DNA from: Neobacillus niacini
GTDB lineage: Bacteria; Bacillota; Bacilli; Bacillales; Cytobacillaceae
Assembly: GCF_019749295.1 (NCBI RefSeq)
Contig: NZ_JACWFG010000015.1
Span: forward strand, 86,578-150,577
Direction of reading: 5' to 3'
Length of the DNA: 64,000 nucleotides
Within the stretch, counting starts at the first letter, position 1. Every line of letters begins with the position of its first letter. The notes beneath the pieces were generated by a model that searched no databases, had not been told where the DNA came from, and saw nothing but the letters and a program-made list of their open reading frames with translations. This document shows, piece after piece, positions 43,195 to 52,160 of this stretch. Position numbers and translations under genes: made by a program.

Positions 43195-43857
43195 TTAGAC
43201 TTCTTTTGCCAGTTCTTGCAGACGTTTTTTGTCTCGAATCTTGTAGCACCTTGATTGTTTTTCAATTATATCTGCATCGCATAATTGTGCTATAACATGA
43301 AGGAGATGACGGTATGAGACTCCCAGATATTCACATACCTCCGTGTGTTTTTCCTTGTATAAATCATGGTCTGCTGACATAAGAATAAAGGCAGCAAGCC
43401 GGTTAATCAGGGGAAATGCCTGATCCTGTGCGTATCTAGATGTCATCATCGTCTGTTTTTTACTTAATAAAATACATAAATATTTTAAGAAAGTAGCATC
43501 CTGTAATAGTTTATCCTTACAGGCCTGAATTGGGATAGCAAGGCAAATGACTTGTGTTGCCGTTTGAATTCCTCTTGTATAACGTTCCTCATTTAATAAT
43601 TCAATTTCGCCCATGAAGGCAGGAGCGTGTAAGAAATTGAGGAGTGACACTTTACCATTTTTTTGTGTAACATATAATTTTGCCTTCCCTTCGACAAGGT
43701 AGTACATATAGTCTGGATAGGAGCCTTCTTTAAAGATGAATTCACCTCGTTCAAACTGAACAACTTGGAGATACGGAGTAATGGGAAACGAAAAGAGTGA
43801 TTCAATTGGGTATTTTTCAATATAAAAACTTCGCATTTGATCGATTAAAAATTGCAT
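43195..43857 (-). CDS. Crp/Fnr-family transcriptional regulator (YeiL-like)
   Basis: ATG 43857 follows GGAGGAAGAA; the longer frame has no site. 220 residues: a cAMP-binding-like N-domain (FERGEFIFKEGSYPDYMYYL, VEGKAKLYVTQKNGK, GEIELLN) and a C-terminal winged helix (CEYLGVSYRHLLHVIAQL). It lacks an obvious N-terminal Cys cluster as in Fnr. It is divergent from an MFS transporter, with a TATGA-N6-TCATA palindrome in between, and probably controls both. Confidence 0.85.
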   Translation of the reverse strand: MQFLIDQMRSFYIEKYPIESLFSFPITPYLQVVQFERGEFIFKEGSYPDYMYYLVEGKAKLYVTQKNGKVSLLNFLHAPAFMGEIELLNEERYTRGIQTATQVICLAIPIQACKDKLLQDATFLKYLCILLSKKQTMMTSRYAQDQAFPLINRLAAFILMSADHDLYKEKHTEVCEYLGVSYRHLLHVIAQLCDADIIEKQSRCYKIRDKKRLQELAKEV

Positions 43858-43874
43858 TTCTTCCTCCGCCAAAA

Positions 43875-43892
43875 ATATGAGATATCTCATAT
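43875..43892. promoter_or_regulatory. Crp/Fnr-like operator in the divergent spacer
   Basis: ATATGAGATATCTCATAT is a perfect 18-base palindrome whose core TATGA-N6-TCATA has the Crp/Fnr half-site spacing. It lies 18 bases before the regulator's start and 50 bases before the transporter's start. Confidence 0.7.
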
Positions 43893-43941
43893 AATTGTAT
43901 TTGTTTACATGCTATGATGCAATGGATACGGAGGGATTATC

Positions 43942-45144
43942 TTGAATAACCAACAAACTCTTAAACAATTGTCAAAACCAAAAAAATTAGCAATGAGTAA
44001 TCAACAGTGGATGTCACTGAATTTTTTTGTATTTTTCTTAACTTGGGGAATATTTTTACCTTATTGGACTGGATGGCTTGTCCAGGCAAAAGGACTTAGC
44101 GTAGCCAATGCCAGTATCATCATGGGGTTTGGCTTAATAGCACGTGGGGCATCATCGCTTTTTGCTTTTCCACTGGCATCAAAGTTTATGAGCAGTCAAA
44201 CCGTTATTTTTGTTCTGACAGGCAGCTCACTCGTGACTGCGATTCTGTATATACCATCTACCTCTTTTATCACACTTTTTATAGTAACGATTATGTTTAG
44301 TGCTGTTTTACCACCGCTTCTTCCAGCTCTGGATACAGCAGCAGGCAGCTTGGTCCAACAAGGTGACGTACATTATGGTAAAAGTCGTTCATATGGTTCT
44401 ATGGGATTTATTGTTTCGGTGCTCATCATTAGTGTCGTAACGGGGTACTTTGGGGAAAAAGCTATTCTAAGCAGCATGATAATAGGGCTTTGTTTAATGT
44501 TATGCATGCGCCTGTTGCCAACACCCGCAGTATTAGCGGTAAAGCCAACTATGAAGGACCGCAGGGAGTCACTTACATTCAAAAGTTTATGGCAGACAAA
44601 AAGTTTCCCGATTGTTTTATTGGTTGTCATTTTGCTGCAAGGCGCCCATGCTTCCTATTATAATTATGGCTATATCTACTTGCAGGATTTAGGTGTGAAT
44701 CAATTTTATATCGGAATGATCATTAATATTGCCGTGATTTTCGAGATTATTTACTTTTTGAAGGCTGATCACATGTTTAAAAAATGGAAGCCTTCATCTT
44801 TATTCATTCTTGCAGCTTCTGGATCTACTTTACGCTGGGTCCTCGTATTTTTGTTTCCTAACGTGTGGATATTTATGATTTCACAAAGCTTGCATGCATT
44901 GTCGTTTGGTGTAGCTCATTATGCATTTATGCTTTATATCACAAAAAACTTGCCTAAACAGCAAATTCCAAATGCACAAGGAATTTATTCAGCACTTGCC
45001 TTAAGCTTTAGCACAGCTGTTTTAACACTGATAGGCGGCTTTTTATACGAAATTTCTCCAACACTCTCATTTTTATCTATGATTATTTGTACGGTTCCAG
45101 CGATATTCATTTTGTTAACAACAAGAAAGAAGTATCAATATTAA
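43942..45144 (+). CDS. MFS transporter, HcaT-like family
   Basis: 400 residues starting with TTG behind CGGAGGG. Twelve helices; the N-terminal region WMSLNFFVFFLTWGIFLPYW, then KGLSVANASIIMGFGLIARG and SRSYGSMGFIVSVLIIS, are typical of the MFS_1-like/HcaT (phenylpropionate, nucleoside-like) group. The presumed regulator is encoded divergently. Substrate unknown. Confidence 0.83.
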   Translation: MNNQQTLKQLSKPKKLAMSNQQWMSLNFFVFFLTWGIFLPYWTGWLVQAKGLSVANASIIMGFGLIARGASSLFAFPLASKFMSSQTVIFVLTGSSLVTAILYIPSTSFITLFIVTIMFSAVLPPLLPALDTAAGSLVQQGDVHYGKSRSYGSMGFIVSVLIISVVTGYFGEKAILSSMIIGLCLMLCMRLLPTPAVLAVKPTMKDRRESLTFKSLWQTKSFPIVLLVVILLQGAHASYYNYGYIYLQDLGVNQFYIGMIINIAVIFEIIYFLKADHMFKKWKPSSLFILAASGSTLRWVLVFLFPNVWIFMISQSLHALSFGVAHYAFMLYITKNLPKQQIPNAQGIYSALALSFSTAVLTLIGGFLYEISPTLSFLSMIICTVPAIFILLTTRKKYQY

Positions 45145-45150
45145 CAAGGT

Positions 45151-45187
45151 TACCTCCCATTACTTTTAACGGGAGGTATTTTTTTAT
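45151..45187. terminator. Bidirectional terminator
   Basis: TACCTCCC pairs with GGGAGGTA, followed by a T-run, between convergent genes. Confidence 0.75.
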
Positions 45188-45193
45188 AAAAAA

Positions 45194-46261
45194 CTATTCG
45201 ACCTTTACCTTAATTCGATCAACTGCGTTATACCCATAACCTTTTCTATTCCAAAATGGGTTGAGGGGCTGCGTTTGACCATAAGAATCTGTTGCTTTAG
45301 ACATAATGGTATAAGCGTCTTTCTCGGCTGCATTCCATTCAAATGTCCAAGGAACCCATTTGTAGACCGAATTGAGATGAGTTACTTTCGCCTCGGACCA
45401 TGTGTTTCCGTTATCCATACTAATTTCTACCTTTGTTATGTGGCCTTTACCCGTCCAAGCAATGCCTCGTAATTCATGTTTACCAGTATTTAAACTAGCC
45501 ATATCTAACGGTTTTTGTATAGTAGAATTTACATTGATTGCGGTGACAGGAAATGCACCATCATCATTATCCATATTTGGGTAGTAGATATAATCAATGT
45601 CCTGGAAAGGTCCAGTAAAATGAGAACCGATCACACTTATTTGCTTAATCCATTTAACAGATGCCATCCCATACCAAGATGGAACTATTAATCTGAACGG
45701 AAATCCGTGTTTAAAGGATAGTGGTTGATTATTATATTCATAAGCAATAATGGTATCTGGGTGTAACGCCTTCTCTAATGGTAAACTTCGGGAATAGGAA
45801 ATCTCTTTGTCTGAGTCAGTTCTTTTTCCAACATCATATCCTTCTATGACCACTTCTTTCGCTTCTTCTTTTATACCCGTGATTTCAAGCAGAGTTCGTA
45901 AGGGAACACCTTTCCAAACACCTTGGCTCATAGCACCCTTTTCCCATTGCTCACCAAACACTTTTGGCTCGAATAGACTGCGCTTATTCCCTGAACATTC
46001 AAGGACAACCTCTAAGGTTTTAGCGGGTAATTGGAAGATATTTTGTATAGAAAGCAGGATGGGGGTAGAAACCAAACCATTTATTGGAATAAAGTAGTTT
46101 GAATAGGTAAGCTTTGGATAAGAAAAGTGATTGCGTCGGTAAAATAAAGTGGTTTGGATAGTATCATCCTGAATGAAATGAATAGGTGTTTCTTGATTCT
46201 CGGGATTCAACCTGCGTGTTATTAAATAAGGTTTTACAACATGTTGTTTTGGGTCAGTCAT
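45194..46261 (-). CDS. Sulfite-oxidase-type molybdopterin oxidoreductase
   Basis: 355 residues. The molybdopterin domain shows LECSGNKRS, whose Cys is the molybdenum ligand, WKGVPLRTLLEITG and YEYNNQPLSFKHGFPFRLIV, then YGMASVKWIKQISV. The Mo-co dimerisation domain follows (GIAWTGKGHITKVEISMDNG). No haem domain and no Tat/Sec signal is seen, so it is probably cytoplasmic, using another electron acceptor. Sulfite or an oxidised thio-compound is the likely substrate. Confidence 0.87.
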   Translation of the reverse strand: MTDPKQHVVKPYLITRRLNPENQETPIHFIQDDTIQTTLFYRRNHFSYPKLTYSNYFIPINGLVSTPILLSIQNIFQLPAKTLEVVLECSGNKRSLFEPKVFGEQWEKGAMSQGVWKGVPLRTLLEITGIKEEAKEVVIEGYDVGKRTDSDKEISYSRSLPLEKALHPDTIIAYEYNNQPLSFKHGFPFRLIVPSWYGMASVKWIKQISVIGSHFTGPFQDIDYIYYPNMDNDDGAFPVTAINVNSTIQKPLDMASLNTGKHELRGIAWTGKGHITKVEISMDNGNTWSEAKVTHLNSVYKWVPWTFEWNAAEKDAYTIMSKATDSYGQTQPLNPFWNRKGYGYNAVDRIKVKVE

Positions 46262-46466
46262 AATTTCCTCCTTTCAAAATAGCAGCCAAAAATAGTGTAT
46301 GATTTTTGTAGATGAAATAGGCTGTTAATCGTTTAAAGTGTTGGAAGAAAAATAAATAGAAGCTGGATTATAGTGAAGTGTCTTGGAAGTAAATATGTTA
46401 AAACTTCCTTACCTTAAAACAATCGATTATAATTTCTTATGAATGGAATGTAATAGGAGTGTATGA

Positions 46467-47162
46467 ATGAAAAGTATATCGATTTTAGTTGCAGACGATG
46501 AAGAAGAAATTGCAAATTTAATTGCCATCCATTTAGAAAAGGAAGGATACCGTGTTTTTAAAGCATTAGATGGGGAAGAAGCCTTACATATAATCCAGAC
46601 TCAATCGATTGATTTAGTGATTCTGGATATCATGATGCCTAAATTGGATGGGTATGAAGTAACTCGTCAAGTTCGTGAACAACACAATATGCCGATTATT
46701 TTTTTGAGTGCAAAAACATCTGATTTTGATAAGGTTCACGGGCTCGTGATTGGGGCAGACGATTACATGACGAAACCCTTCACTCCCATTGAATTGGTTG
46801 CCCGCGTAAATGCACATCTGCGCCGGTTTATTAAATTGAATCAACCTAAAGTGAATCTTACTTCCGGCTTGGAATTTGGCGGATTGATTATTTCTCCTGA
46901 ACAGCGGTCTGTTACTTTATATGGAGAGACCATCGACCTGACGCCAAAGGAATTTGATATTTTATATTTACTAGCCAAGCAGCCAAAGAAAGTATTCAGT
47001 GTGGAAAATATTTTTCAACAGGTATGGGGAGAAGCATATTATGAAGGGGCTAATACGGTAATGGTCCATATACGTACGCTGCGGAAAAAACTTGAAGAAG
47101 ATAAACGGAAAAACAAATTAATCAAAACGGTGTGGGGAGTCGGGTATACATTCAATGGTTAA
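46467..47162 (+). CDS. OmpR-family response regulator, VanR-like
   Basis: 231 residues: receiver domain with acidic pocket (VADDEEEI), phospho-acceptor Asp in VILDIMMPKLDGYEV (about 54) and Lys in DDYMTKPF, then a winged-helix DNA-binding domain (LTPKEFDILYLLAKQPKKVF, VHIRTLRKKLEED). It overlaps the kinase gene by 8 bases, and a VanY-type peptidase follows. The trio resembles VanR-VanS-VanY of Bacillus. Confidence 0.9.
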   Translation: MKSISILVADDEEEIANLIAIHLEKEGYRVFKALDGEEALHIIQTQSIDLVILDIMMPKLDGYEVTRQVREQHNMPIIFLSAKTSDFDKVHGLVIGADDYMTKPFTPIELVARVNAHLRRFIKLNQPKVNLTSGLEFGGLIISPEQRSVTLYGETIDLTPKEFDILYLLAKQPKKVFSVENIFQQVWGEAYYEGANTVMVHIRTLRKKLEEDKRKNKLIKTVWGVGYTFNG

Positions 47163-48270
47163 AATCGCACGAAGTTTCCGTTCTAGAATGGTGCTTTTAT
47201 TTGGCTTAAGTATGTTGTCAGCAGCTACCATAACATTCATTATTTATAAGGGACTTCAATGGTATTATCACAATTGGGTAGAGTGGGACGATCCGCTGTC
47301 CCTGCTCAGGAAATATATGAGCACAATGGGTGACATAAACTTCTTCCTAATGATATTTATTCCGCTTTCTATTCTTTTTTTCTATTTATTCACTAAGCCG
47401 TATACTGCGTATTTTAATGAAATTTCAAATGGAATTCACAATCTCGCGCGTGGAGACTTTAAACAGCGGGTTACGATTCAATCCAATGATGAATTTAGTG
47501 CTATTGCACAGGACATTAACCTCGCAAGTGAAACATTAGAAGAAGCGATTCTTAGAGGCGATTTTTCAGAAAGCAGCAGGGATAAGTTAGTCGTCAATTT
47601 GGCCCACGATTTACGTACGCCGCTTACCTCTGTTATTGGATATTTGGATTTAATCCTTAAGGATGAAAAATTGACGAAGGAACAAGCCAAACATTATTTA
47701 ACCATTGCCTTTACAAAGTCTCAGCGTTTAGAGCGATTGATTGATGAATTATTTGAAATAACGAGAATGAATTATGGAATGTTACATATTGAGAAAAAGC
47801 TGCTGAATGTTAGTGACCTGCTATATCAATTGAAGGAAGAAATGTATCCAGTCTTTGAAAAAAATAATTTGATTGCTCGTATCAATATTTTGCCCGCGCT
47901 ATTTATTTTAGGAGATGGAGAACTGTTGGCACGTGTATTTGAAAACCTGTTAACCAACGCAAACCGGTATGGCGTTGATGGTCAGTATGTCGATATTAAC
48001 GGTTTTATAGAAAAAGGCGAAGTCGTTGTTCAGATTGTAAATTATGGAGACAGCATTCCACCAAATGAACTTCCACATATATTTGATATGTTTTATACTG
48101 GTGATAAAGCGCGTACACATCAAGAGAATAGTACAGGACTAGGTTTATTCATAGCGAAGAATATCGTTGAGCAGCATAATGGGAGCATATCGGTAGAAAG
48201 CAGTTTAATTGAGACGGTATTTGAAGTTCGTTTACCTCAAGAGAGCATGGAAAATGATCATTCTGCTTGA
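47155..48270 (+). CDS. Sensor histidine kinase, VanS-like
   Basis: 371 residues. Two membrane helices (MVLLFGLSMLSAATITFIIY and INFFLMIFIPLSILFFYLF) frame a short loop, as in VanS kinases. A HAMP domain follows, then NLAHDLRTPLTSVIGYLDL with the phospho-His, and the ATPase domain with NLLTNANRYG, FDMFYTGDKAR and STGLGLFIAK. The small sensor loop suggests it detects cell-wall intermediates or a membrane signal. Confidence 0.9.
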   Translation: MVKIARSFRSRMVLLFGLSMLSAATITFIIYKGLQWYYHNWVEWDDPLSLLRKYMSTMGDINFFLMIFIPLSILFFYLFTKPYTAYFNEISNGIHNLARGDFKQRVTIQSNDEFSAIAQDINLASETLEEAILRGDFSESSRDKLVVNLAHDLRTPLTSVIGYLDLILKDEKLTKEQAKHYLTIAFTKSQRLERLIDELFEITRMNYGMLHIEKKLLNVSDLLYQLKEEMYPVFEKNNLIARINILPALFILGDGELLARVFENLLTNANRYGVDGQYVDINGFIEKGEVVVQIVNYGDSIPPNELPHIFDMFYTGDKARTHQENSTGLGLFIAKNIVEQHNGSISVESSLIETVFEVRLPQESMENDHSA

Positions 48271-48356
48271 AAACTTAAGAAAAATTTAAACTTTACCCCA
48301 CTTTTTATTTAAATAGTTTTTCCTATTCTAGTACCAAGATAGAAATAGGAGGATAT

Positions 48357-49223
48357 ATGAAGATGAAAAAGTGGGGATTTTTATTGTTAGTGGCAGTAAG
48401 CATAGGAATTGCAGTAGAAAATAGATTAGACTTTTTTAATGACAAAGTAGAAATTAAACATTTTGTTCCAGACCATAAATTAGATGAAAGTACTGAATTG
48501 GTAGAAATCGGAAAGGAACTCGTTTATCAAGGAAATTTACTTTTAGTCAACAATGAGCATCCTGTTCATAAAGAGAGTATAAAATCTGATGTCGTAAATT
48601 TATTTCAACATAGGGAATTAACAGAGGGATATGGGCTATTAGACAATGAAATTTACTTATCAGAAGAAGTTGCCCATGCGTTTTCTGAGATGATAGATAC
48701 TGCAGGAGAAGAAGGGGTTCGTCATTTTTCGATTAATAGTGGATTTCGAGACTTCGATGAGCAGAATGTACTTTATCAGCAAATGGGGTCCAGCTTAGCC
48801 TTGCCAGCGGGACACAGTGAACACAATCTAGGGTTATCATTGGATGTTGGTTCAACTCAAATGAAAATGAGTGAGGCTCTTGAAGGCAAGTGGATCGAAA
48901 AAAATGCTTGGAAATTCGGTTTTATTTTACGCTATCCAAAGGATAAAACCCATGTTACTGGTATTCAATATGAACCATGGCATATCCGTTATGTAGGTTT
49001 ACCGCACAGTGCAATCATACAGGAAAAAAATTTAGCTTTAGAAGAATATATTGACTATCTTAGAGTAGAAAAGAATTTGACGGCCATCGTTAATGAAGAA
49101 GAATATACAGTTACGTATTACCCCATTGAAGCAAACAGTTCAATACAAGTACCAGAGAATAGCAAATATGAGATCTCAGGAAATAATATTGATGGAGTAA
49201 TTGTGACTGAAAAGAAATCATGA
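48357..49223 (+). CDS. vanY: VanY-type D-Ala-D-Ala carboxypeptidase
   Basis: 288 residues behind AGGAGGATAT. An N-terminal membrane anchor (KWGFLLLVAVSIGIAVENR) precedes a zinc DD-peptidase. Metal and catalytic motifs SEHNLGLSLDVG (SxHxxGxxxD) and EPWHIRYVG are intact. It trims the terminal D-Ala from peptidoglycan precursors. The two-component system upstream likely controls it. No vanH/vanA/vanX ligase genes are nearby, so it does not by itself mean glycopeptide resistance. Confidence 0.9.
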   Translation: MKMKKWGFLLLVAVSIGIAVENRLDFFNDKVEIKHFVPDHKLDESTELVEIGKELVYQGNLLLVNNEHPVHKESIKSDVVNLFQHRELTEGYGLLDNEIYLSEEVAHAFSEMIDTAGEEGVRHFSINSGFRDFDEQNVLYQQMGSSLALPAGHSEHNLGLSLDVGSTQMKMSEALEGKWIEKNAWKFGFILRYPKDKTHVTGIQYEPWHIRYVGLPHSAIIQEKNLALEEYIDYLRVEKNLTAIVNEEEYTVTYYPIEANSSIQVPENSKYEISGNNIDGVIVTEKKS

Positions 49224-49250
49224 TACGTATGTAAATAGAAAAAATTCACT

Positions 49251-49425
49251 TATCTGAGAGTGTTTTTCACTATGTGAGAGTAAATCCTGGTTATCCAAGA
49301 GTAATTTTGGCTATGTGGGAGTAAATCTTGCTATCCGAGAGATATTTCCTTTATGTGAGAGTTATTCTATTTATCCGAGAGATATTTCCCTTTATGTGAG
49401 AGTAAATCTACTTATCCGGGAGAAA
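49251..49425. repeat. Array E, alternating TATCCGAGAG and TATGTGAGAG every 20-21 bp
   Basis: TATC(C/T)NAGAG-type decamers at 49251, 49292, 49332, 49372 and 49413 alternate with TATGTG(A/G)GAG at 49271, 49312, 49352 and 49393. All steps are 19-21 bases, giving a 40-41 bp double unit, about two and four helical turns. No gene overlaps. Confidence 0.85.
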
Positions 49426-49599
49426 TTCCAAGATTTGTGCGAGCTATTATTCTAATAACTAAAGAAATTTCCGTATTTATTTTCCTGTTTGATAAAAATA
49501 ATGGAAATTTTTATCAACATTATGGTACAAAATAGTATTAAATGGGTATAAACATATTTTATACTATTCTTGTGATTTAATCTTAGCTAGGAGGATAAA

Positions 49600-50340
49600 A
49601 TGGAATTTTCTTTGTTATTAGAGTATGGATGGGTTTTACTTATTTTGATTTTGTTAGAAGGCTTACTTTCTGCGGATAATGCATTGGTACTAGCAATCAT
49701 GGCAAAGCATTTACCTGCTGAACAACAGAAAAAGGCAATTAATATAGGATTATTATTAGCCTTTATCTTTAGGATTGGTGCCATCTTTATTATTTCGTTT
49801 TTGTTTCATGTTTGGTGGATACAAGCGATTGGTGCTGCATATTTAATTTTCATCGCATTAAAACATTTGCTTAAGAAGGATCATGGTGGTAAAGAGAAAA
49901 CAGGAAAAAGCTACCGAGCTACTGTTGCTCAAATCGCATTAGCTGATATTGCCTTTGCTGTAGATTCCATTTTAGCTGCTGTCGCACTTGTTATCGCGTT
50001 ACCAGGTACACCTATGGGCGAAATCGGCGGCATGGATGGTGCACAATTTATTGTCATTTTAATTGGTGCCATCGCTGGATTAATCGTAATTCGGTTTGCA
50101 GCAGGATTCTTTGTTAAGGTCTTGACACAACGTCCAACCCTTGAAACAGCAGCGATGTTACTCGTTGGCTGGGTGGGAGTTAAGCTATTAATGCATACTC
50201 TTGCACATCCGGCATTACACATTATTCCACATGATTTCGTAGAGGGACCGATTTGGAACACCATCTTTTGGTCCGTTATGCTTCTTATTGCTTTAGGCGG
50301 CTGGTTCCTGTCTGGGAAGAAAACAGAACAATCGACGTAA
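49600..50340 (+). CDS. TerC-family membrane protein (YceF-like)
   Basis: 246 residues, start ATG behind TAGGAGGA. Seven or so helices with the TerC signatures LEGLLSADNALVLAIMAKHL and DIAFAVDSILAAVAL, each holding acidic residues thought to bind metal. TerC proteins of Bacillus (MeeF/YceF, MeeY/YkoY) export manganese, partly to metallate secreted enzymes. This copy reads most like YceF; a second, YkoY-like copy lies at 59.2 kb. No yybP-ykoY riboswitch is visible upstream. Confidence 0.86.
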   Translation: MEFSLLLEYGWVLLILILLEGLLSADNALVLAIMAKHLPAEQQKKAINIGLLLAFIFRIGAIFIISFLFHVWWIQAIGAAYLIFIALKHLLKKDHGGKEKTGKSYRATVAQIALADIAFAVDSILAAVALVIALPGTPMGEIGGMDGAQFIVILIGAIAGLIVIRFAAGFFVKVLTQRPTLETAAMLLVGWVGVKLLMHTLAHPALHIIPHDFVEGPIWNTIFWSVMLLIALGGWFLSGKKTEQST

Positions 50341-50358
50341 GACATGTTATCGTAAAGA

Positions 50359-50390
50359 AATGGCTTGAAACGATATCAAGCCATTTTTTT
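50359..50390 (+). terminator. Terminator of the TerC gene
   Basis: AATGGCTTGA pairs with TCAAGCCATT around 7 bases, followed by TTTTT. Confidence 0.85.
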
Positions 50391-50410
50391 ATTGGAAATG
50401 GGGGAGTAAT

Positions 50411-51223
50411 ATGAAATTTTCTTTCGATCACTTAGTTTGGTTCCATCATAAACCTGAAGATGTGATACAACCTCTTTCAGAAAAAGGACTCCATGTCGAG
50501 CATGGCGGCCGTCATGAATCATGGGGAACCTACAATACACTTAGTTATTTTGGTTTAAGTTATATAGAATTCTTAGGGATTGAAGCACTTTCAATCGCTG
50601 AGCAGCATGAAGAGAATCGGTTAATTACCCAGATTGTAGAGCAACTCGCACAAGAGAACCGTGAAGGACCTGCTAAAATCGCCATTCGGACAAATCAGAT
50701 TCACGAATTAGCTATAAAGCTAAAACAAGACGGACATACCGTTTATGGTCCGCTTCCAGGACAACGTGTAACGACAAGTGGAGAAGTGATAAGATGGTCA
50801 CTTCTTTTCATCGAGGATCAACCTAAACAGTTATCATTTCCTTTTTTCATCCAATGGGAAAAAAGTGATGAAGAAAGATTGTCTACTTTTAAGGAAAAAG
50901 GAATGATAGGTAGGCATTCTGGCGAAAATTCAAAACTTGAAAGTATCGGATTTGTTGTAAGGGATTTAGAAGAAACGATAAATACCTGGGGAAAGATATT
51001 AAATATAACACCAAGTGAAGCGTTCAGGGACGAAGGCTTACAGGCAAGTTGTCAAACATTAAAATTACCTGGCACCAATCTGCTGTTCTTCACACCACTT
51101 GGTAAAGGACCAGCAGAAAAGGTCTTATATGACAGAGGAGAAACACCTTTTTTAGTAAACTTGTCAAAGACAAACCAAAGCAGAATTTTTGAATTGTTGA
51201 ATGGCTATTGGCATTTTCAATAG
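50411..51223 (+). CDS. VOC-family glyoxalase-like protein
   Basis: 270 residues behind GGGGGAG. The glyoxalase_3-type N-half begins FDHLVWFHHKPEDVIQPLSE and has HGGRHESWGTYNTLSYFG and YIEFLGIE. The C-half includes SIGFVVRDLEETINTWGKI and a final GTNLLFFTPLG. The two betaalphabeta modules form one metal-binding site. The substrate is unknown. Its 3' end overlaps the non-coding leader of the next gene. Confidence 0.82.
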   Translation: MKFSFDHLVWFHHKPEDVIQPLSEKGLHVEHGGRHESWGTYNTLSYFGLSYIEFLGIEALSIAEQHEENRLITQIVEQLAQENREGPAKIAIRTNQIHELAIKLKQDGHTVYGPLPGQRVTTSGEVIRWSLLFIEDQPKQLSFPFFIQWEKSDEERLSTFKEKGMIGRHSGENSKLESIGFVVRDLEETINTWGKILNITPSEAFRDEGLQASCQTLKLPGTNLLFFTPLGKGPAEKVLYDRGETPFLVNLSKTNQSRIFELLNGYWHFQ

Positions 51224-51255
51224 CCAGACTATTCTATATCAGAGGTGTTGTTAAC

Positions 51256-52101
51256 ATGATTAATACAAAATTAATTTTAATAGAGGGATTGCCTGGTTCA
51301 GGAAAATCCACAACAGCAGGAGTAATAAATGATATTTTAAAAGAGTTGAAAATTGAAACACGTTTATATCTTGAGGGAAATGTTGAACATCCTGCCGATT
51401 ATGAAGGAGGTTCTTACTACTCAAAAACTGAATTTGCCCAACTTATGGAACAGTATAAAGAATTTAAGCCTATTTTAGTAAAACATGCAATTGAACGCTG
51501 TGGTGGATTTATATTGCCCCAGTATAAACTAAAACAAGACTTGGCAGATAAAATGGTACCTGATTCTTTTTGGGATGACATTTGGAATCATGATATCTAT
51601 GAGCTGCCGTTAGAAAAAAACATTGAATTAATAACCGATAAATGGCAAAGGTTCGTAGATCAGGCGATGACAGAAAATCAAACGTATATTTTTGAATGCT
51701 GCTTTATCCAAAACCCTGTAACCATCGGAATGATCAAATATGGTGCCTCTCATGAAGTTGTCATGAATTATGTAAAGCAATTAGCTGCTATTATTGAGCC
51801 GTTGAATCCCGTTCTACTTTATGTAGACCAACAAGATTTGTCGCGTTCCTTTAAGAAGGCTGTGCAAGAACGGCCAAAAGAATGGTCTACTGGATTTATG
51901 GATTACTATAATAACCAAGGTTACGGGAAAATACATGATGTTCAGGGAATCGAAGGAACAATCGCTGTTTTGGAAGCACGAGAACAATTAGAGTCCTCGA
52001 TTTTTAATGCATTAGACATGGAAAAATTTAAAATTGATAATTCTTCATTTGAGATTGATTCCTACAAAAAGGGAATCATGGAGATGTTCAGAATACTTTA
52101 A
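51256..52101 (+). CDS. P-loop kinase-like protein
   Basis: ATG 51256 follows CAGAGGTG; the longer frame overlaps the preceding gene. 281 residues begin MINTKLILIEGLPGSGKSTT, a strong Walker A. QTYIFECCFIQNPVTIGMI gives a possible Walker B/acceptor region. It belongs to the P-loop kinases without clear substrate; comparable Bacillus proteins are unnamed. It follows the VOC gene by 32 bases. Confidence 0.78.
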   Translation: MINTKLILIEGLPGSGKSTTAGVINDILKELKIETRLYLEGNVEHPADYEGGSYYSKTEFAQLMEQYKEFKPILVKHAIERCGGFILPQYKLKQDLADKMVPDSFWDDIWNHDIYELPLEKNIELITDKWQRFVDQAMTENQTYIFECCFIQNPVTIGMIKYGASHEVVMNYVKQLAAIIEPLNPVLLYVDQQDLSRSFKKAVQERPKEWSTGFMDYYNNQGYGKIHDVQGIEGTIAVLEAREQLESSIFNALDMEKFKIDNSSFEIDSYKKGIMEMFRIL

Positions 52102-52116
52102 AAGTGTAAGGCTGTG

Positions 52117-52146
52117 AATCAGAGTGCACATGGCCTCTGATTTTTT
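52117..52146. terminator. Terminator between convergent genes
   Basis: AATCAGAG pairs with CTCTGATT and is followed by TTTT on the plus strand. Confidence 0.7.
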
Positions 52147-52160
52147 ACATTGATAATAAA

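Noticed and set aside
49491..49515. GATAAAAAT/ATTTTTATC inverted repeat before the TerC gene as MntR operator
   Set aside because: It does not fit the MntR consensus; it may be a promoter-region repeat of no known regulator.
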